This document shows positions 9,203 through 21,604 of a stretch of DNA of 35,006 nucleotides, piece by piece; positions within the stretch are counted from its first letter, which is position 1, and the number at the start of each line of letters is the position of its first letter. Both the position numbers and the translations under genes were made by a program. The stretch lies in the NCBI GenBank assembly GCA_001600695.1, contig BCKQ01000035.1, positions 4,828-39,833 on the forward strand, in the 5' to 3' direction. This DNA comes from Ascoidea asiatica. Lineage: Eukaryota; Ascomycota; Saccharomycetes; Ascoideales; Ascoideaceae. Below the pieces are notes generated by a model. That model was not told the DNA's origin and searched no databases. It saw only the letters and a program-made list of their open reading frames with translations.

Positions 9203-9755
9203 TCAAATATTCATTTCCAAAACTAGCTTCAATACAATAAAATCTGATAGATGGTCTTCTCTTCTGTTATTAGAATTAGCAAAATTATTTTTTTCACATA
9301 TAATCCTAGGTATAGTATCTTTTAATGGTTTCTTAAGTTCAAATTTAACTACATTTAAATCATCTAAACTAGTATTAATTAACTTTATATCCACAAATTT
9401 GGGAATTCCTTAAAAAAAAATAAAGCTTTATCTTTGTTTTTGGTTCTTCTGAAAAATTAATTTGAGTAGTTCTGATAGCTTCTCAGAGACCTTTAGTTCT
9501 TCAAAATTTTTAATTGTTTATACTACTTTAGAGTCAATCTCAAAAATCTTTGCATTTTCAACTTCATTTTTTGGTTCCTCAGCTCTCAGGATTGCCATTT
9601 CTATTTCTCTACTATATCAGATAATGAAGTTCCAATATTTTGAAGGATGTTTTACTTATATATATCACCCTCTTCATCATGTATTGCGAATCAATTTCAT
9701 CTTTAATATGGTTAAAGTCTTTAAAAAACTACTAATATTTTTATTTCAAGAATAA
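9203..9755 (-). pseudogene. decayed coding stretch in copy 0
   Basis: On the minus strand, 9394-9203 stays open for about 63 codons with coding-like composition (begins MDIKLINTSLDDL). Upstream of it, about 9755-9460 reads in broken frames, with pieces such as EVENAKIFEIDSKVV, a stop, then TIKNFEELKVSEKLSELLKL. The same place in copy 2 (about 25730-25966) gives IEVFNLKFGVKKALENVQEL, which has the same acidic/leucine-rich character. DNA around CCTTCAAAATA(T/C)TG is shared. I read this as remnants of one ancestral gene of unknown function carried in each unit. Confidence 0.45.
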
Positions 9756-10780
9756 ATTGGATCTAAGGATAGCAAACCCAAAGCTGTTAGAATGTTTTTT
9801 TATTATCTCCCTTTATTTATTTTAGTATTGGATTATTCATAAAATCAATAATTTTANTTCAATATCAAATTAGAAACCCCAACATCAATCCATAAAATAT
9901 GAACTAAATCATGAAAACCAGCTATAATATGGCTTTGAATTTTTTAATAAGAATTATAATAATCAATTTTTTCTATCATGGGTATTAAATGATTGGCCAT
10001 GAGATTTTTTCGATCAAAGTATTGCATAAGTCTCTACTCTTCAAATTTTGAAGTATTTTTCAATTATTTCATACATTAGGAATGAAATTAATTATAAGGC
10101 TATGATAAATAAATTTTCAATAATTCATTCAATGATAAAATATCACTTTGTTTTTCTAAATTNAAGTAAATGGTTTCTTATTATTCATTCAGAAATTCTC
10201 ATTCATTAATTTNAATTAATGTTTGAAATATGATTTAGAGGTATATTTTTTTTGAATAAGAATTTTGTATTTCTAGAAACATAACAGCGATTTAATTTTT
10301 AAAATTATGCTCCTGTTGAATTAATTTTATTTTAAATTTAAGGATGATAATATTAAACTATTGAGAAGCCAGATTTTTTTTCAGAATTATATTTCATACC
10401 ATTTTTAATTCTATCAATCCTTCAAATAATTTCAATATCTTAATACTTTCAGACAAATTATTCTTCAATCTTCTTTGTTCTTTTGAATTATCTTTTACTT
10501 CTGTTTCTTTAGATTTAGTTTTTGAATATCATTCACTCTTAATATTCGTGTACTAAGAGACTGCAAATGAGAGGTTTTTTGAAACCTTTATAATCTTAAC
10601 AACCAAAATAATTTAAATCGATTATGAGCAGCTCATTTGGATAGGAATATGGAAATGATCATGGTGATTATATTATATTGCTATTATAATAATATTTAAA
10701 GATTAANAATATTCATAATAGGAGTTTGTTATTTGATTACTTGTTCATGATGATAATAGTGGTAACAATATGGATTGAGA

Positions 10781-11928
10781 GACAAAGGTCAATTAATTTT
10801 CAAATGATTAATGAGCTGTTGTTGTTGTTATTGATAATTCTTCAGTAATAATTGAACTAANCATTATAAGTTACTTTAAATTAATGAATCTATTGAATGA
10901 ACATTTGGTATTGATGATTGATTGATTGACTAAAATTGGATTTNAGAAACCGGTTTAAATTTCTTTAGGGAGAAAAGAGTAAAAAAAAAAGAAAAGAAAA
11001 AAAGGTGGCATTGAAGAAATCTTTTAGAAAAAATAGAGAAAGAGTTTATGAATAAATCGGACTTCCAATCATATTAATGAGATTGATGAATATTATTTAA
11101 ACAGATACATTGATAAAGGATAATGTGTTATTGAAAAATCTCTTTTCTACNTCCTTTTTTCAATTTCTCAGATTAGAAATAATGAGAAATAATTAGAAAT
11201 TGTCTTTTGTCTCAATTTGACTCAATAAATGATAATGACTTACTGAAACAATAAATGTATCGAAACATTTAAGAAATAAAGATATTTATTCCCCAGGGAA
11301 AAGAAAATAAAAAAAAGTTTATTGATATTGAATTTTAGAAAATTACGTGGGTCTGGCTTTAGATTTTCAAGTGATTACTTTTTTGTTATCTTTAGCCTAT
11401 TGATTCTTTATTATGATTACGTTTGATTAATATCATGTTTCAACTAATTATTAATCAATGATTCAATAGGTCAATTCACTTCAATTCAATTCTTTGATAT
11501 ATTCTCTGAGTAGGTTCAAATTGAGAAGGGTTGAAGAAAATGAGCATTAATTTAACTAGGTTTTTTATTATTTAAAAAGTCTAAGAATTACAGTAAAATA
11601 AACCAATGAACAAATANAATCTAAAGAAAATTTTAAAACAATATTAAAACAATAATACAAACAGCATTCAGAATTGAAAACAAAATTGCAAACAAAATGA
11701 AAATTACGAGAATCAGAGTGATTGTTATAAAATATTAAATAGTAAATAATATCAATAAAAACAATGACTTTTGGGCTAATCTTTTTATATTTTTACAGCA
11801 AATTATTACAACTTTCAGGTTTTTTTGTCATAGAAAATCTTCAAAAAAAGAACATTTATTGAATAGAAAAAAGCGGATTGGAAATTGATAATGAAAAAAC
11901 AATTCGTAAAGATAGTGGAATTAAAAGC
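10781..11928 (-). repeat. left arm of a near-identical 1.15-kb inverted repeat
   Basis: The reverse complement matches 23492-24637 almost base for base, with a few substitutions and small indels. Identity stops abruptly at both ends: next to GCTTTTAATTCC on one side and just after GACCTTTGTCT on the other. Outside these points the two units are still homologous but clearly diverged. No gene is seen inside; the frames at 11815-12137 are fragments. Confidence 0.9.
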
Positions 11929-12037
11929 AAAAAATTTGAAATATTTCCAATTTGAAACTTTTGCACGAGAAGCACCAAAAATACCAAAAGCAGCACGAGA
12001 AGCAGCAGCAAAAACAGAGTTTGAGAAGAAAAACTGG

Positions 12038-12176
12038 TTACGTTTCTGGTACGTTTCTTGAGAATCTTTTTCAATCGTAACTTTTTCCAATTGCGAAAAC
12101 GTAACTNTTGCCCACCGAACATAGAAATTTTNAACAAATAAAAACGTAAATTATTGCTGTAAANAAATGTGCGTAA
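12038..12176 (-). promoter_or_regulatory. TTACGTTT-type sites at the outer end of copy 0
   Basis: Sites or variants are seen at 12038-12045, 12049-12056 (GTACGTTT), 12073-12080 (AATCGTAA), 12097-12104 (AAACGTAA) and 12142-12149 (AAACGTAA). They are on both strands and less regular than in copies 1 and 2. Their position relative to the unit is the same, beside the CTGCTGC stretch. Confidence 0.4.
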
Positions 12177-12346
12177 ACTAAAACCACAACTTTATTTGAG
12201 TAAACTGCCGAATTGGGTAATTANATTTTACAGAATTTGTTTCCCCGAGAGAGTGAGGATTTTATGATTTCCGGGAAAACTATTACAATAATTGCCAATT
12301 CAGCTTAAATCTCGGGTGGACACTTTGAAAGTACTAAATAACACCC

Positions 12347-13800
12347 GATCTAAGGAAGCGAGCTCCTTCCAGCTAAAACCATTCAAACTTATTANTTAAG
12401 TACCATCACAATGGTTTTANGTNTTCATTGATGTTCACAAACATCTCTATTTTCAATTTTTTTATATTTTCCCTACTATTACTTTTCNACTAATAAGACC
12501 AATTTTATGGAACTACAATATTTTTATCNCTTGTGCAAGTTTATTNGATTTCATTTCAACTAACATATTAAAATTAATTATCAACTTCATCTTTATTCAA
12601 AATATCCTGAAACCAAATTTGTGGGTAAACACTAGTCATGTGAAATTTCATCATAACATAATAAAATTATAAATAAAAATTTCAACCAATAAAATGTATC
12701 ACAATTATCAGCCTGATTACAAATTATCCTGAAAAATCAAATATCATGCAGGATATGCACCTCTTGTATCCGAAAACACCTGACTTAACCGCATTTTTTC
12801 TCAAAATCATTAAAGTTTTCCCGTTTAGAGGAGTTTTACATAGTTGAGACACCCCTCGTAGCCTGAAAATTTGCCCTTTTTAATTACGGTTAAGAGAATT
12901 TTTTTGGGTAAACGCAAGGTTCATGCTCCTCAAACTCCCGATACCAAAGGTTTACTTTTTCAACCAATTTTAATAATTTTTTTACAATTTTAATTTTAAT
13001 CCACATTTATTTTTCAACAATTTTTTTTTAAATATTTTTTCAAATTAACCAAATCCTGTTTACTATTTATATGCTGAGAATTGTTTAATTTATTTGTTTT
13101 TTTATATTAATTTTAATTATCGCGTTTTTTGGTTAATACATAATAAAGTAAAAGTTTTCTTCACTCACCAATTAAACATATTTTATCTTATCAAGAGTTT
13201 TCTAAAATTTAACCCCTTTTCTTTTNACTACTAAACATTTTAAATTATTATTTTTTAATTAAATTGTTTATATTCACTCAATTTATTATACATTTTTGTT
13301 TACACTCATTTTTTGCGTATACGACTTTTGATTATAATAGATATTACCTTTATTAATTTATCTTCTGCATACGTTTTTTTAAAAAATTAGTTGGGTGTAT
13401 TCTTAGTCATCAACTCTCACACCGCGACCATTGTTATTATGTTGAAATTATCCACAAAAGCCAGGTATGTTCACGGGCAAATGTTTTGGTTAGGTCAATT
13501 TTAGAATTCATAACCTAAAGTTATAAAATCAAAAATGGGGTCAGTGTGCCTGAAGTGTGTTAACATTGACCTGACATCTTTGTAAATTTAAATGCAATTT
13601 TATCTAACTATGAATAATTATTTCAAATATTTGAAATACTATTCAAATTTGCATAAACTAATTCTTTAAGAATGATTAGATAATAGAGCTATTCAAATTA
13701 GTGTAGTTCAAGTTATAATATTAGTAGCAATACTGGCAAAATTTAAAGCACTAATTGTAGTTATTTTAGGACATGGTTTGTCCTGAGAGCACTAGGTTTA
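12347..13800. other. central spacer between divergent copies 0 and 1
   Basis: This gene-free 1.45 kb separates the head-to-head outer ends of copies 0 and 1. No frame of useful length is seen. It is very T/A-rich, with poly-T runs, and has slightly GC-richer patches at about 12740-12900 and 13420-13560. Several N bases occur at 12395-12545. I recognise nothing in it. Confidence 0.55.
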
Positions 13801-13807
13801 AGAACAG

Positions 13808-13932
13808 TTACGTTTGAATATAATAGGTCACGTTTTAATATAAAAAGTTACGTTTCAATATAAAAAGTTACGTTTGAGTATTGAAAGTTACGTTTTTCAA
13901 GTTACGTTTGAGGCCGAATTCCAAAAACGTAA
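13808..13932 (+). promoter_or_regulatory. array of TTACGTTT sites with 20-bp period
   Basis: TTACGTTT (one copy TCACGTTT) starts at 13808, 13828, 13848, 13868, 13888 and 13902, and one inverted copy lies at 13925-13932. The first five are exactly 20 bases apart, within a tandem unit like AAGTTACGTTTGAATATAAA. Sites phased at about two helical turns suit cooperative binding of a dimeric factor. TTACGT is a typical core for yeast bZIP-type factors, so a bZIP or similar protein is an inference. Confidence 0.5.
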
Positions 13933-14881
13933 CCAATTTTTCAGTTGGAAATGCTTCTTCTGCTTCTCTTTCTGTTAGTGTTGCTGCTGCTGTTTATGCA
14001 AAATATATTGATTTTGCTTCAAAGGTTTTGAAAAGGATTTCAATTTTGATTATAGTTTTTTTTATTTCCATTCTGATCATTAGCTTGTTCTCATTATCAA
14101 TCACCAAACTTTTTTTTTGATTTAAAAGAAACTACCTGATTTTGATGAAATTGTAGGAATTTGATAACAAAAGAAATGATAATAAAATCTAATTGAAATT
14201 AATCTTTTTTTGGATAAAAAATAATTACGAATATTATTAAAAGTTTCTTGAAATATCGATTCAATAATTCTTTAATTGTTTTATTACGAGATTATTTTCA
14301 TTGATTGGATAAAAATATTATTTTTGAATAAATTNTTTTAACGCAGATTAAATTCTCATTAAATGATTATGTTTTCTCTTTCGAACATCTCTATTGAATT
14401 ATTTAAAATTACATTAACGAACTATTGAGTTATTGAAATTTTGAATCAAGTATTGAATTATTAGATAACTGAATTTATTAATTCTAAAAAATAATCATTT
14501 TAGTTTTAATAGAAAAAAAAATTAAAACAACAAAAATAAAACTCAAAAACAGTACTGCTTAAATTTTCATTTATTTAATTCAATAAAAAGTTAAAACTTC
14601 TCTTAATCCTTCCTCAAATAGTTATCGATTGTTTTATTAAATTTTTTTAATTTTCATAATCAGTTTATTTTTTTTTATTTNTATTTCTTTGAATATTTTA
14701 TCTCATTTCATAATATTTATTCTCAGAAATACACTGAAATATTTTGAATTATTTTGAAATTTGGATAAAAATCTTATTTTTTTTTTATTCTTTTCAAATG
14801 TTTTATTTTAATCGACGGTAATGGTTTTTTTTTGAATGAATTGAGACCAAAAACAAAGCACTATTATATTTAGTTTTGGTG

Positions 14882-14904
14882 TTTGCAGTTTCAGAAACTG
14901 CAAA
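14882..14904. repeat. perfect 23-bp palindrome (11-bp arms, one-base centre)
   Basis: The arms TTTGCAGTTTC and GAAACTGCAAA flank a single A at 14893. It lies in the body of copy 1, where copies 2 and 3 have related but non-palindromic sequence. Confidence 0.7.
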
Positions 14905-15894
14905 GGGANATGAAAAATGAAATTAAATGCATCCGTTTTGTTAGTCTCATATAATCAATATTAAATATTAAGTAATTTTAAAAACAATATTATTCTTACT
15001 CAATTTATGTTTAATAATTTTTACTTATTTTATTAATATTCTTCAATTTCATTAATTTCGTCGAAATATAAAAACTATAGTTAAATTCATATCCCTGATT
15101 TTTATATTCAATTTCAAACGACAAATTTGCAAAATTCTTTTGAATATTTGAAACGGATTTTCTCAATTAACAAATCTAATCGATCAGTTTCGCAATTAAT
15201 TAAATAATTACCAAGAATAAATGGTAATGATAATAAATCAATTATTTTAAATACATTTTTGCAATGACAATTCAATCAAATTAAAATAACCGCATTAACA
15301 ATAACTCATCTATCTTTAATATTCAATTATCCTTTGTGTTTATTCCACACAAAATCCATTATAACTGTTATTTTCTATAATGTTATTGTTATTATTATTT
15401 GTCCTTTGTTTATACTTTAAAGTATTTTAAATATTTTACTGAAAACAAAGATGAAGTTCCAATTCATNGTCTCTTTAATAATTACTAAAAATTAACTTTA
15501 ACCTTTTATCGTCATTCATTCATTTCAAATAATTATGCAAATAAAAAACTCCAATTTTAAATATTTATAATCTTTAAAAATTCTTAAGCTATCAAGACAA
15601 TAATTATTTTTAAATTATTATTCAATTAAACTTTTTTGGNTTGAATTAAATCTATTTTTCTTCCATTAACTTTTAATTTTATAGCTTCTAAAAAAATTGA
15701 CANACATTAAAAACAATAGTAATGTAAATGGCATTCAATAGAATTAAATTAATAAGATTTAAGGATAATACATATCGAGATTCTTAAATATAAAAAGAAT
15801 TAATAGAATTAATATTTAAAAGAAATCCACACTATTGTCATTTTATTCATAATTTCATTCTTGATTTTATTATTATTTTACTATTATGCTAGAA

Positions 15895-15965
15895 TCATTT
15901 TATGATCTTTCTATTATCCTTCTATTATCATTTTATTATCATTTTATTATCATTTTATTATTGTT
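15895..15965. repeat. (CATTTTATTAT)n tandem repeat
   Basis: About five imperfect 11-bp units lie in the body of copy 1. Confidence 0.75.
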
Positions 15966-16399
15966 TATTAGTTTATTATCATGCTAAAAATTCAATCTAG
16001 TTCTTATAAATTATGATATCATTAATTTCATGATTTATTAAGTAAAAGAATTTACTAATTAAAATAGAAAAATATCCAAATACAAATGCAAAATAAAGCT
16101 GAATAAATAAATAAGAATAAGAAAATTAGTCCTAATAAATATGATGCTTTACTCTAGAAAAAAAGTNTACATTAATAATTGATAATGAGTAGATGGTAAT
16201 ATATAGCCTGCGATGCATATATTTAAATTATTCCTAAAATATGAAATATAGGAGGATCTTTAAAAATTGGTATTTGAAGAGTAGCTCAAGAAATTTGTCT
16301 TGAAATACATTAAGGCTTTCCATTTATGATTNAAATTTAAAAGATTAGACTAAAGTCAATAATCAAATGCTAATATAATAGCATTCCCACAAAAATAAA

Positions 16400-18000
16400 T
16401 CCTTTTCATNGAAGAACAAACCTCTGTCCTAAGCACCCAATAATTTAAATCTGAACAATTCTTTAATATTTGAAAGAATTAATCCTTATAATTTATATGG
16501 TAAATTACGTTCAAGTACAGTGTCTGAATATAGTATTAATTCTAAATTATTTTCTTTGAATTAAAATAGAAAANATAATAGTAAGATAATTAGCATTTTT
16601 TTCCAGGTTTTATTATTTCTCTTAATTCCATTGCAATTGGAGCTTTGATTGGTTTCTAGGTAAACTTAAACTTGATATTCGGGTAGTTTTTTAAACTGCA
16701 TCTACTAAATGAAAATCCAACTAATACCAAAAGGANACAACATAATATAAAAATAAGGCATTAAAGNGTAAATTAAATGAAATGCAACAATTAAGAAAGC
16801 TAGTNATATTATTTTTATGGATAAAAGGAATAAAATGATATAAGTCAAAATTGTTTTTAAGAGTATGTCATGAAATAATNGGTTTGATAAATGAATTACA
16901 GCAACTGACCTGGATAGAATAATCNGAAATGANTTGAAAAATAATGCTCAATTCCATGAAATTTATCTTAACTACTTAAGATTTAATGAAAATAATATAA
17001 TTTCAAATAGCAAACTCGATGAATTAATTTTAATAAAAGTAGAAATTGAGGGCTAAATTATTTCCTATCAATTTAGATCATATAGCAGGCAAATCTGAAT
17101 TTAAAAAACCATCAGAAGATACTTAACTCGAATATATCAGATAAAGAAGGAAATCTTTAAATGAGTAAATTCAATTAATGCTAAAAACTGAAGGAAAAAC
17201 CCAGCTATTATTTGTTTATTGGATTAACTTTTAATGTCGATTTAATTTCNGAAGAGAACCAAAGAATCAAACCATTATTGAAATAATTGGATGACATGAA
17301 GATATTCATCTCAAACTTAAACTTNATCAATTAATGCAGCAGTATTAATTATTAAATAGAAAAAAAGAAGTCAGATATAAGTGAATTTTAGAGATCAATA
17401 ATTATAATANGTTGTAATATTGTTGAATGAATTTCAAATATATTAATAAAGTTGATNAAAAAACGGATATATTAAAATGAGCTGAATTAATAAAAGCAAA
17501 CACTGTTTCATTCTTGAATAGATTATTGTCTGAAAGCTTGTTGAAAAATATTACCTTTGATACCATTAAGAATCTATCATATTTAGAAATAGTGGTCTTA
17601 AATTTTAACTAAACATTAGCCAGCCAGTATTCTGAATTAATTTAATTCAACATTCAGNTTAGGATATAAGAAATCAAAATAAATGTTACTTATATTATTA
17701 AACTGATTTAATATAAATTATCAATGAATGAAATATAGAAGTTTAAAATTAAATNTTTGGATATAATGGACATGAATCAAGGATGCATGAATAGTTAATT
17801 TAATTTTGCTTTGCTTAATCTATTAATCGAAATAACATGTACTATTAAACGTATTATATTATACTGAAGCCAAGTATATTTATCAATAAGAGAAAGATCG
17901 ACATCCTGGTGAAGATAAATTGAGAAACTAAGGGACAATTAAACGATTAATGATATTAATGATATTAATGATATTAATGATATTAATGATATTGATGGTC
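16400..18000 (+). pseudogene. heavily decayed coding region in copy 1
   Basis: No frame stays open, yet stretches align with the decayed coding part of copies 2 and 3. For example, GCAGGCAAATCTGAATTTAAAA around 17092 matches AGGCAAATTTAAACTCAAAA around 26212, and AAATTCAATTAATGCTA around 17170 matches about 26283. Stops, N bases and indels are everywhere. The original product is not recognisable. Confidence 0.35.
17947..17993. repeat. (ATGATATTA)n tandem repeat
   Basis: About five copies of a 9-bp unit lie in the body of copy 1. Confidence 0.85.
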
Positions 18001-19383
18001 TTGATGTTTGATTAATGGATTAATTATATCAAATATCATTTAATGGATTTGAAATAATGAATTTGATATTAGATGATTATGATTATAACTTGAATGAAGT
18101 TATATTAAGTGAATGAATTCAATTGTCGATGATGCTACTTTAATGGAATAGAAGCTTGAAAGACCAATGAAAGTAGTATGAAATATTATTTCTTTTATTT
18201 TTTGAATAAAAGATTGATTCTAATATATAAGTGTCGTTTATTATTATTTGAAACATTCTTTTTAAGAGATATAACTGACTATTGGTTATTATTTTCATGT
18301 CTGAATAAAGCTTCCATTGCTGAATAGTTAATATTAGTCTGCNGTTAGTGGATTATAAGTTATTGAATTGGAATATTATTCAAATTGATTATTAGAATTG
18401 GAATTGAAATGAAATTAAAATTGAAATGAAAAGTTTTAAGGCAAATAAAGAATCGTGATGATTAGCTCTAATATAAGAATTTGAATAAAAGTTAAGGAAT
18501 ACTGGTACATTTGATTATTTAAATTGGCTTAATTGATCTGATTATATTTCATCAATTACANTATATTGCTATGATTAATAAAAATATCATAATCATTATC
18601 ATTNTTTATTTGATGTTTGCTGATGTACTTCTTTTGCATCGGTTTTTAATTTATTAGGAGCCCCAAATGGGAAAAAAATACTACTGAAGTAAGAACTGCT
18701 GCTGCTTTCANTGCTTATAATAATGAATTAATTTAATAATGATTGATCATATTTTATTANATCAGTAATTTTTATTTATTATTCCAATAACCCCAATTCA
18801 GTTTCGAAATAAACCATTTTCGTGGTGTTTTTTTACTATTGATTATTTCCCGTTGCTTGTGAAGGCAATGTGCTCGGTGGTTGCAGCTGCACAAACCGCC
18901 AAAAGTAAAAATAAACCTTTATTTTTGTTTTGTTTTGTTTTGCTTTGCTTTCTTCTTTCTTTCATTCTGCTTTCTTTATTTGGTTTGTNGTTTCTGTTAA
19001 TTTTTGTCTTCTGTTTTCAATGAATGGCTCAGAGTAAAAGGAATTCTACTAGGAAAATCAGGAAACAATTCTTTTATTCAGTGAAAAGTAAGGCTTTCAA
19101 TGGATATTTCTTTAATTTTTATGTTTGTGTTTCTTTTCTTCTTTCTTCTTGATTTGTTTTGATATCAACCAAATATCAAATAAATCAATCATTAATTCAA
19201 ATTTTGAATTATCTTTTCTAACTATTTTAGAACTTCTTTTCTTCTTTTTGTGCTTTTTATTTATAATCTCTCTTATATTACTACATTATCGCTTTTTATT
19301 TGAACTTTTTTTTTCTAGTTTAATTGAATTCCCAAGTCTTTTTCTTATATAATACCTTTTTTTCTTTTTCTTTTATTTTCAAA

Positions 19384-20578
19384 AATGGGTTTAAAATCAA
19401 NTTAAAATACTTATTTTTATGGAATTTCTAATATAAATGAAGATCAAGGTAAGTTAAAATATCAAAGAGAAAAATATGAGAATTAATGTTTTTATTTAAA
19501 GAATTATGGACTTCATAATTCAAAAANAAATAANATTACAATTACATTTTAAAGNAAAATGTGCTATTAACTCAATAAATTTAATTTATTATTCAATGAA
19601 AATGTCTTTTGAAAAATCTTTCAATCATCAATTAAAAATTTGNAAAAATAATATCTCTTNAAAATGTTATTTTGAAGATAAAAATATTTAAGAATGTAAA
19701 AAGCTTTTTAATAGCAATATAAGCAGCTTCTAGAGAAGTAATTAAATTAGTTTAAAATTTTGTTGGGCGTTTAAATATTTTTNTTTTTACTTTGGTTGGT
19801 GNTGCAGAAATAACGTAAATGGACTTTANATATTAGTTATATTAACTTTGTATTAATCAATTTTTAATAACTAAAATGGGATATAATCTGAGAATGTATN
19901 ACAATTAAATGAACACTTAATCAAAATTTGAATCTGAGCAACTCTTCAAAAGCTAAAAGTTTTAATTTGAATATNTCAATCTTATGTTAGAGAATCATAA
20001 GATGATCTAGNAAATTAACTAGNATAATAATCATTTGAATTTAAANTCAGATACAAACTTGGATAGAAAGTCAATTATAANGTCAAGGCAAATAAGTTCT
20101 TTGACCTCTTTAAATAATAGTGGATCTTTATTTAGAAGGTTATTTTCTGCAACTGGTGATGATATTCAAGAAAAAAAATTACAAAGAAAAAAAAACTAGT
20201 AGAACTAGGAAAAGCAAAGGAAAANATNGATAAGAAAGGGTGAGCTTGAAGTTAAAAAGAGGAAAAAACAATAGCAGCAGAATCATCTATTAAGATAGTA
20301 ATGAAGATGAATTTGACAATGAGGTTGATGCTTTAACTGACTGTTAAAAAAAAAGTGAAAATCAAAAAGGATACTCAAACTAATTACATGAAAGCTTGTG
20401 AGGTCAAATACTGATTCTATATGATAAACAGTTTAAAAGGTAAAGTAATAAATCACAAATTTGTGAAGCTGATTTTATCATTACTAAAGTAAATTTCATT
20501 ACCAATTTTAGTTATACCATTGCTACATCTGGTTCATTTGGTGTTTTTGGTACTGATCGAACTACTGGTACGATTTAA
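19384..20578 (+). pseudogene. decayed ORF after copy 1, possible paralogue of the 28824 gene
   Basis: An ATG with a T-rich leader ending TTTTCAAAAATG sits where copy 2 has the start of the intact 648-codon gene (leader ending TTCAAAATG). The frame is broken by stops and N bases, but coding-like pieces persist. One is a 58-codon open stretch at 20023-20196, Ser-rich (SLTSLNNSGSLFRRLFSATG). Next is an acidic piece, DSNEDEFDNEVDALTD, at about 20297-20343. Last is an ending IATSGSFGVFGTDRTTGTI followed by TAA (20576-20578). The intact gene likewise has an acidic DDESDSDDELDEVDEEE region and ends with TASSGGSIYSSGS and GTGGITGTGCMI. Order and character agree; residue identity is modest, so the relation is an inference. 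Confidence 0.4.
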
Positions 20579-21604
20579 ATTGGAAATAAAAAATGTTTCT
20601 GTATTATTACGAAAGGTATATCATGAACATCAAAATTCTGCAAGCCTTGAGCAATAATATCTTCATTCTTATTTTCTTTTACTTACCATTTTGTGATTTC
20701 AATGAAGAACTGAAAGAGGCCAAAGTAGAAACTTATTGAAATTTAAATCAAGCTTCATTTGAATCTTCAATTATCCAAATGGTGCCANCTTAGAAATTAA
20801 TATCAAACTTGCTTTTACCAAGATTAGAAAGNTTATGAAATTAATGGGAAACTGACTTTTTCAAATTGTCGGCAAATTACAATTCTTGTGTTACAATCAT
20901 AGAGCAAGAATTAGGATTATCCATCCCCATATTCAAAGGTTTTTTTTTGAATGAAATACAATTTGTTGAGCATATATTTGTGAACCTAAGCGAATCTTTT
21001 AATTAGTTACTTTTTCATTTGTTTGTGTTTGTATTCAAATAAGAAGCAACTTTTGTTGCATTTTGGTAAGTAATTCATAAAAGATTTCATAAGGAAAAGC
21101 TCAACTANACTATGGGGTTGGATTGTCCCATATTAGGTTTTGTGATTTTAGGACGTNAATTTNCACAAGGGTTCTAATATTAGAAATGCTTAAATTTCTN
21201 GGTGACTTTGTCAACTTCCGCTGATAATTTCTGAACGTTGAATATTTAATGAAAAGAAAATAAAATATTAACTACCCCNGGAATTCAANNAAAGGTTTTA
21301 AAGCTTTCTAGGGNACTACTGAAGCAGATNCTGCTCCAGGTTTAAGTTCCATACTTAAACCATNTNACTTTCGTTTATGAGTTGTCAATAAGTAACCTCT
21401 AACATGATCTTTCCAACCATCCTTTTCCAACCCCAAAAACGAAAGATCCGGTGACTCAATTTCCATAACAATCTAATTTAAATCTACTACCTATGCATGC
21501 ACTGCAAAATTTTNACAAAACAACAAACCAAATTAAAGAAACCAATTTAAACAACAAAAGGAAAAATCAATTAAAGTAATATAACTAATTTAACTAAGCC
21601 AAAA
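20579..21604. other. spacer after the decayed ORF
   Basis: No gene is seen. It contains many N bases (densest at about 21100-21380) and broken reading frames. The composition changes near 21300 to less AT-rich sequence. It may include decayed coding sequence that I cannot align. Confidence 0.4.

Larger units (their letters stand above)
6907..12346 (-). repeat. repeat unit, copy 0 (inverted)
   Basis: Read on the minus strand, this region aligns by eye with the direct units to the right. Landmarks are: outer end CTAAATAACACCC (12334-12346), matching inverted 31356-31368; GTGAGGATTTT (12253-12263), matching 31441-31451; AAATAAAGTTG around 12190; TTACGTTT sites; a CTGCTGC stretch; a 1.15-kb block nearly identical to copy 2; decayed coding sequence at 9.2-9.75 kb; the 20-mer at 7516-7535 identical to 28031-28050 inverted; and a promoter-like inner end. 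No transposase, reverse transcriptase or other element gene is recognisable, so I cannot say whether the unit is an old mobile element or a segmental duplication. Confidence 0.75.
13801..19383 (+). repeat. repeat unit, copy 1 (direct)
   Basis: Landmarks shared with copies 2 and 3, in order: the TTACGTTT array; a CTTCTGCTTCT/GCTGCTG stretch (13951-13997); GAATTGAGACCAAAAACAAAG (about 14840), matching AAATTGAGACAAAAGACAA in the others; CAATAACTCAT...CCTTTGTGTTTATT (about 15297-15345), matching 32830-32876; AATTCAATTAATGCTA (about 17170), matching about 26283; GCCCCAAAT (18660-18668), matching 28007-28015; GAAGGCAATGTGCTCGGTGG (about 18862), matching 28225-28243; then a T-rich leader up to 19383. 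It is the most diverged direct copy and holds no intact gene. Confidence 0.7.

Noticed and set aside
9462-9755. 97-codon plus-strand frame
   Set aside because: It is antisense to the decayed coding stretch of copy 0; the similar frame at 25550-25861 minus is likewise antisense to copy 2.
11815-12137. Minus-strand frames in copy 0 and the matching plus-strand frame at 23396-23605
   Set aside because: They look conserved only because the DNA arms are nearly identical; the upstream parts differ in frame and are Ala/Ser runs from CTG repeats.
13881-14120. 79-codon plus-strand frame at the outer end of copy 1
   Set aside because: It needs a TTG start, overlaps the TTACGTTT array and the CTTCTGCTTCT stretch, and its counterparts in other copies are not open in the same frame.
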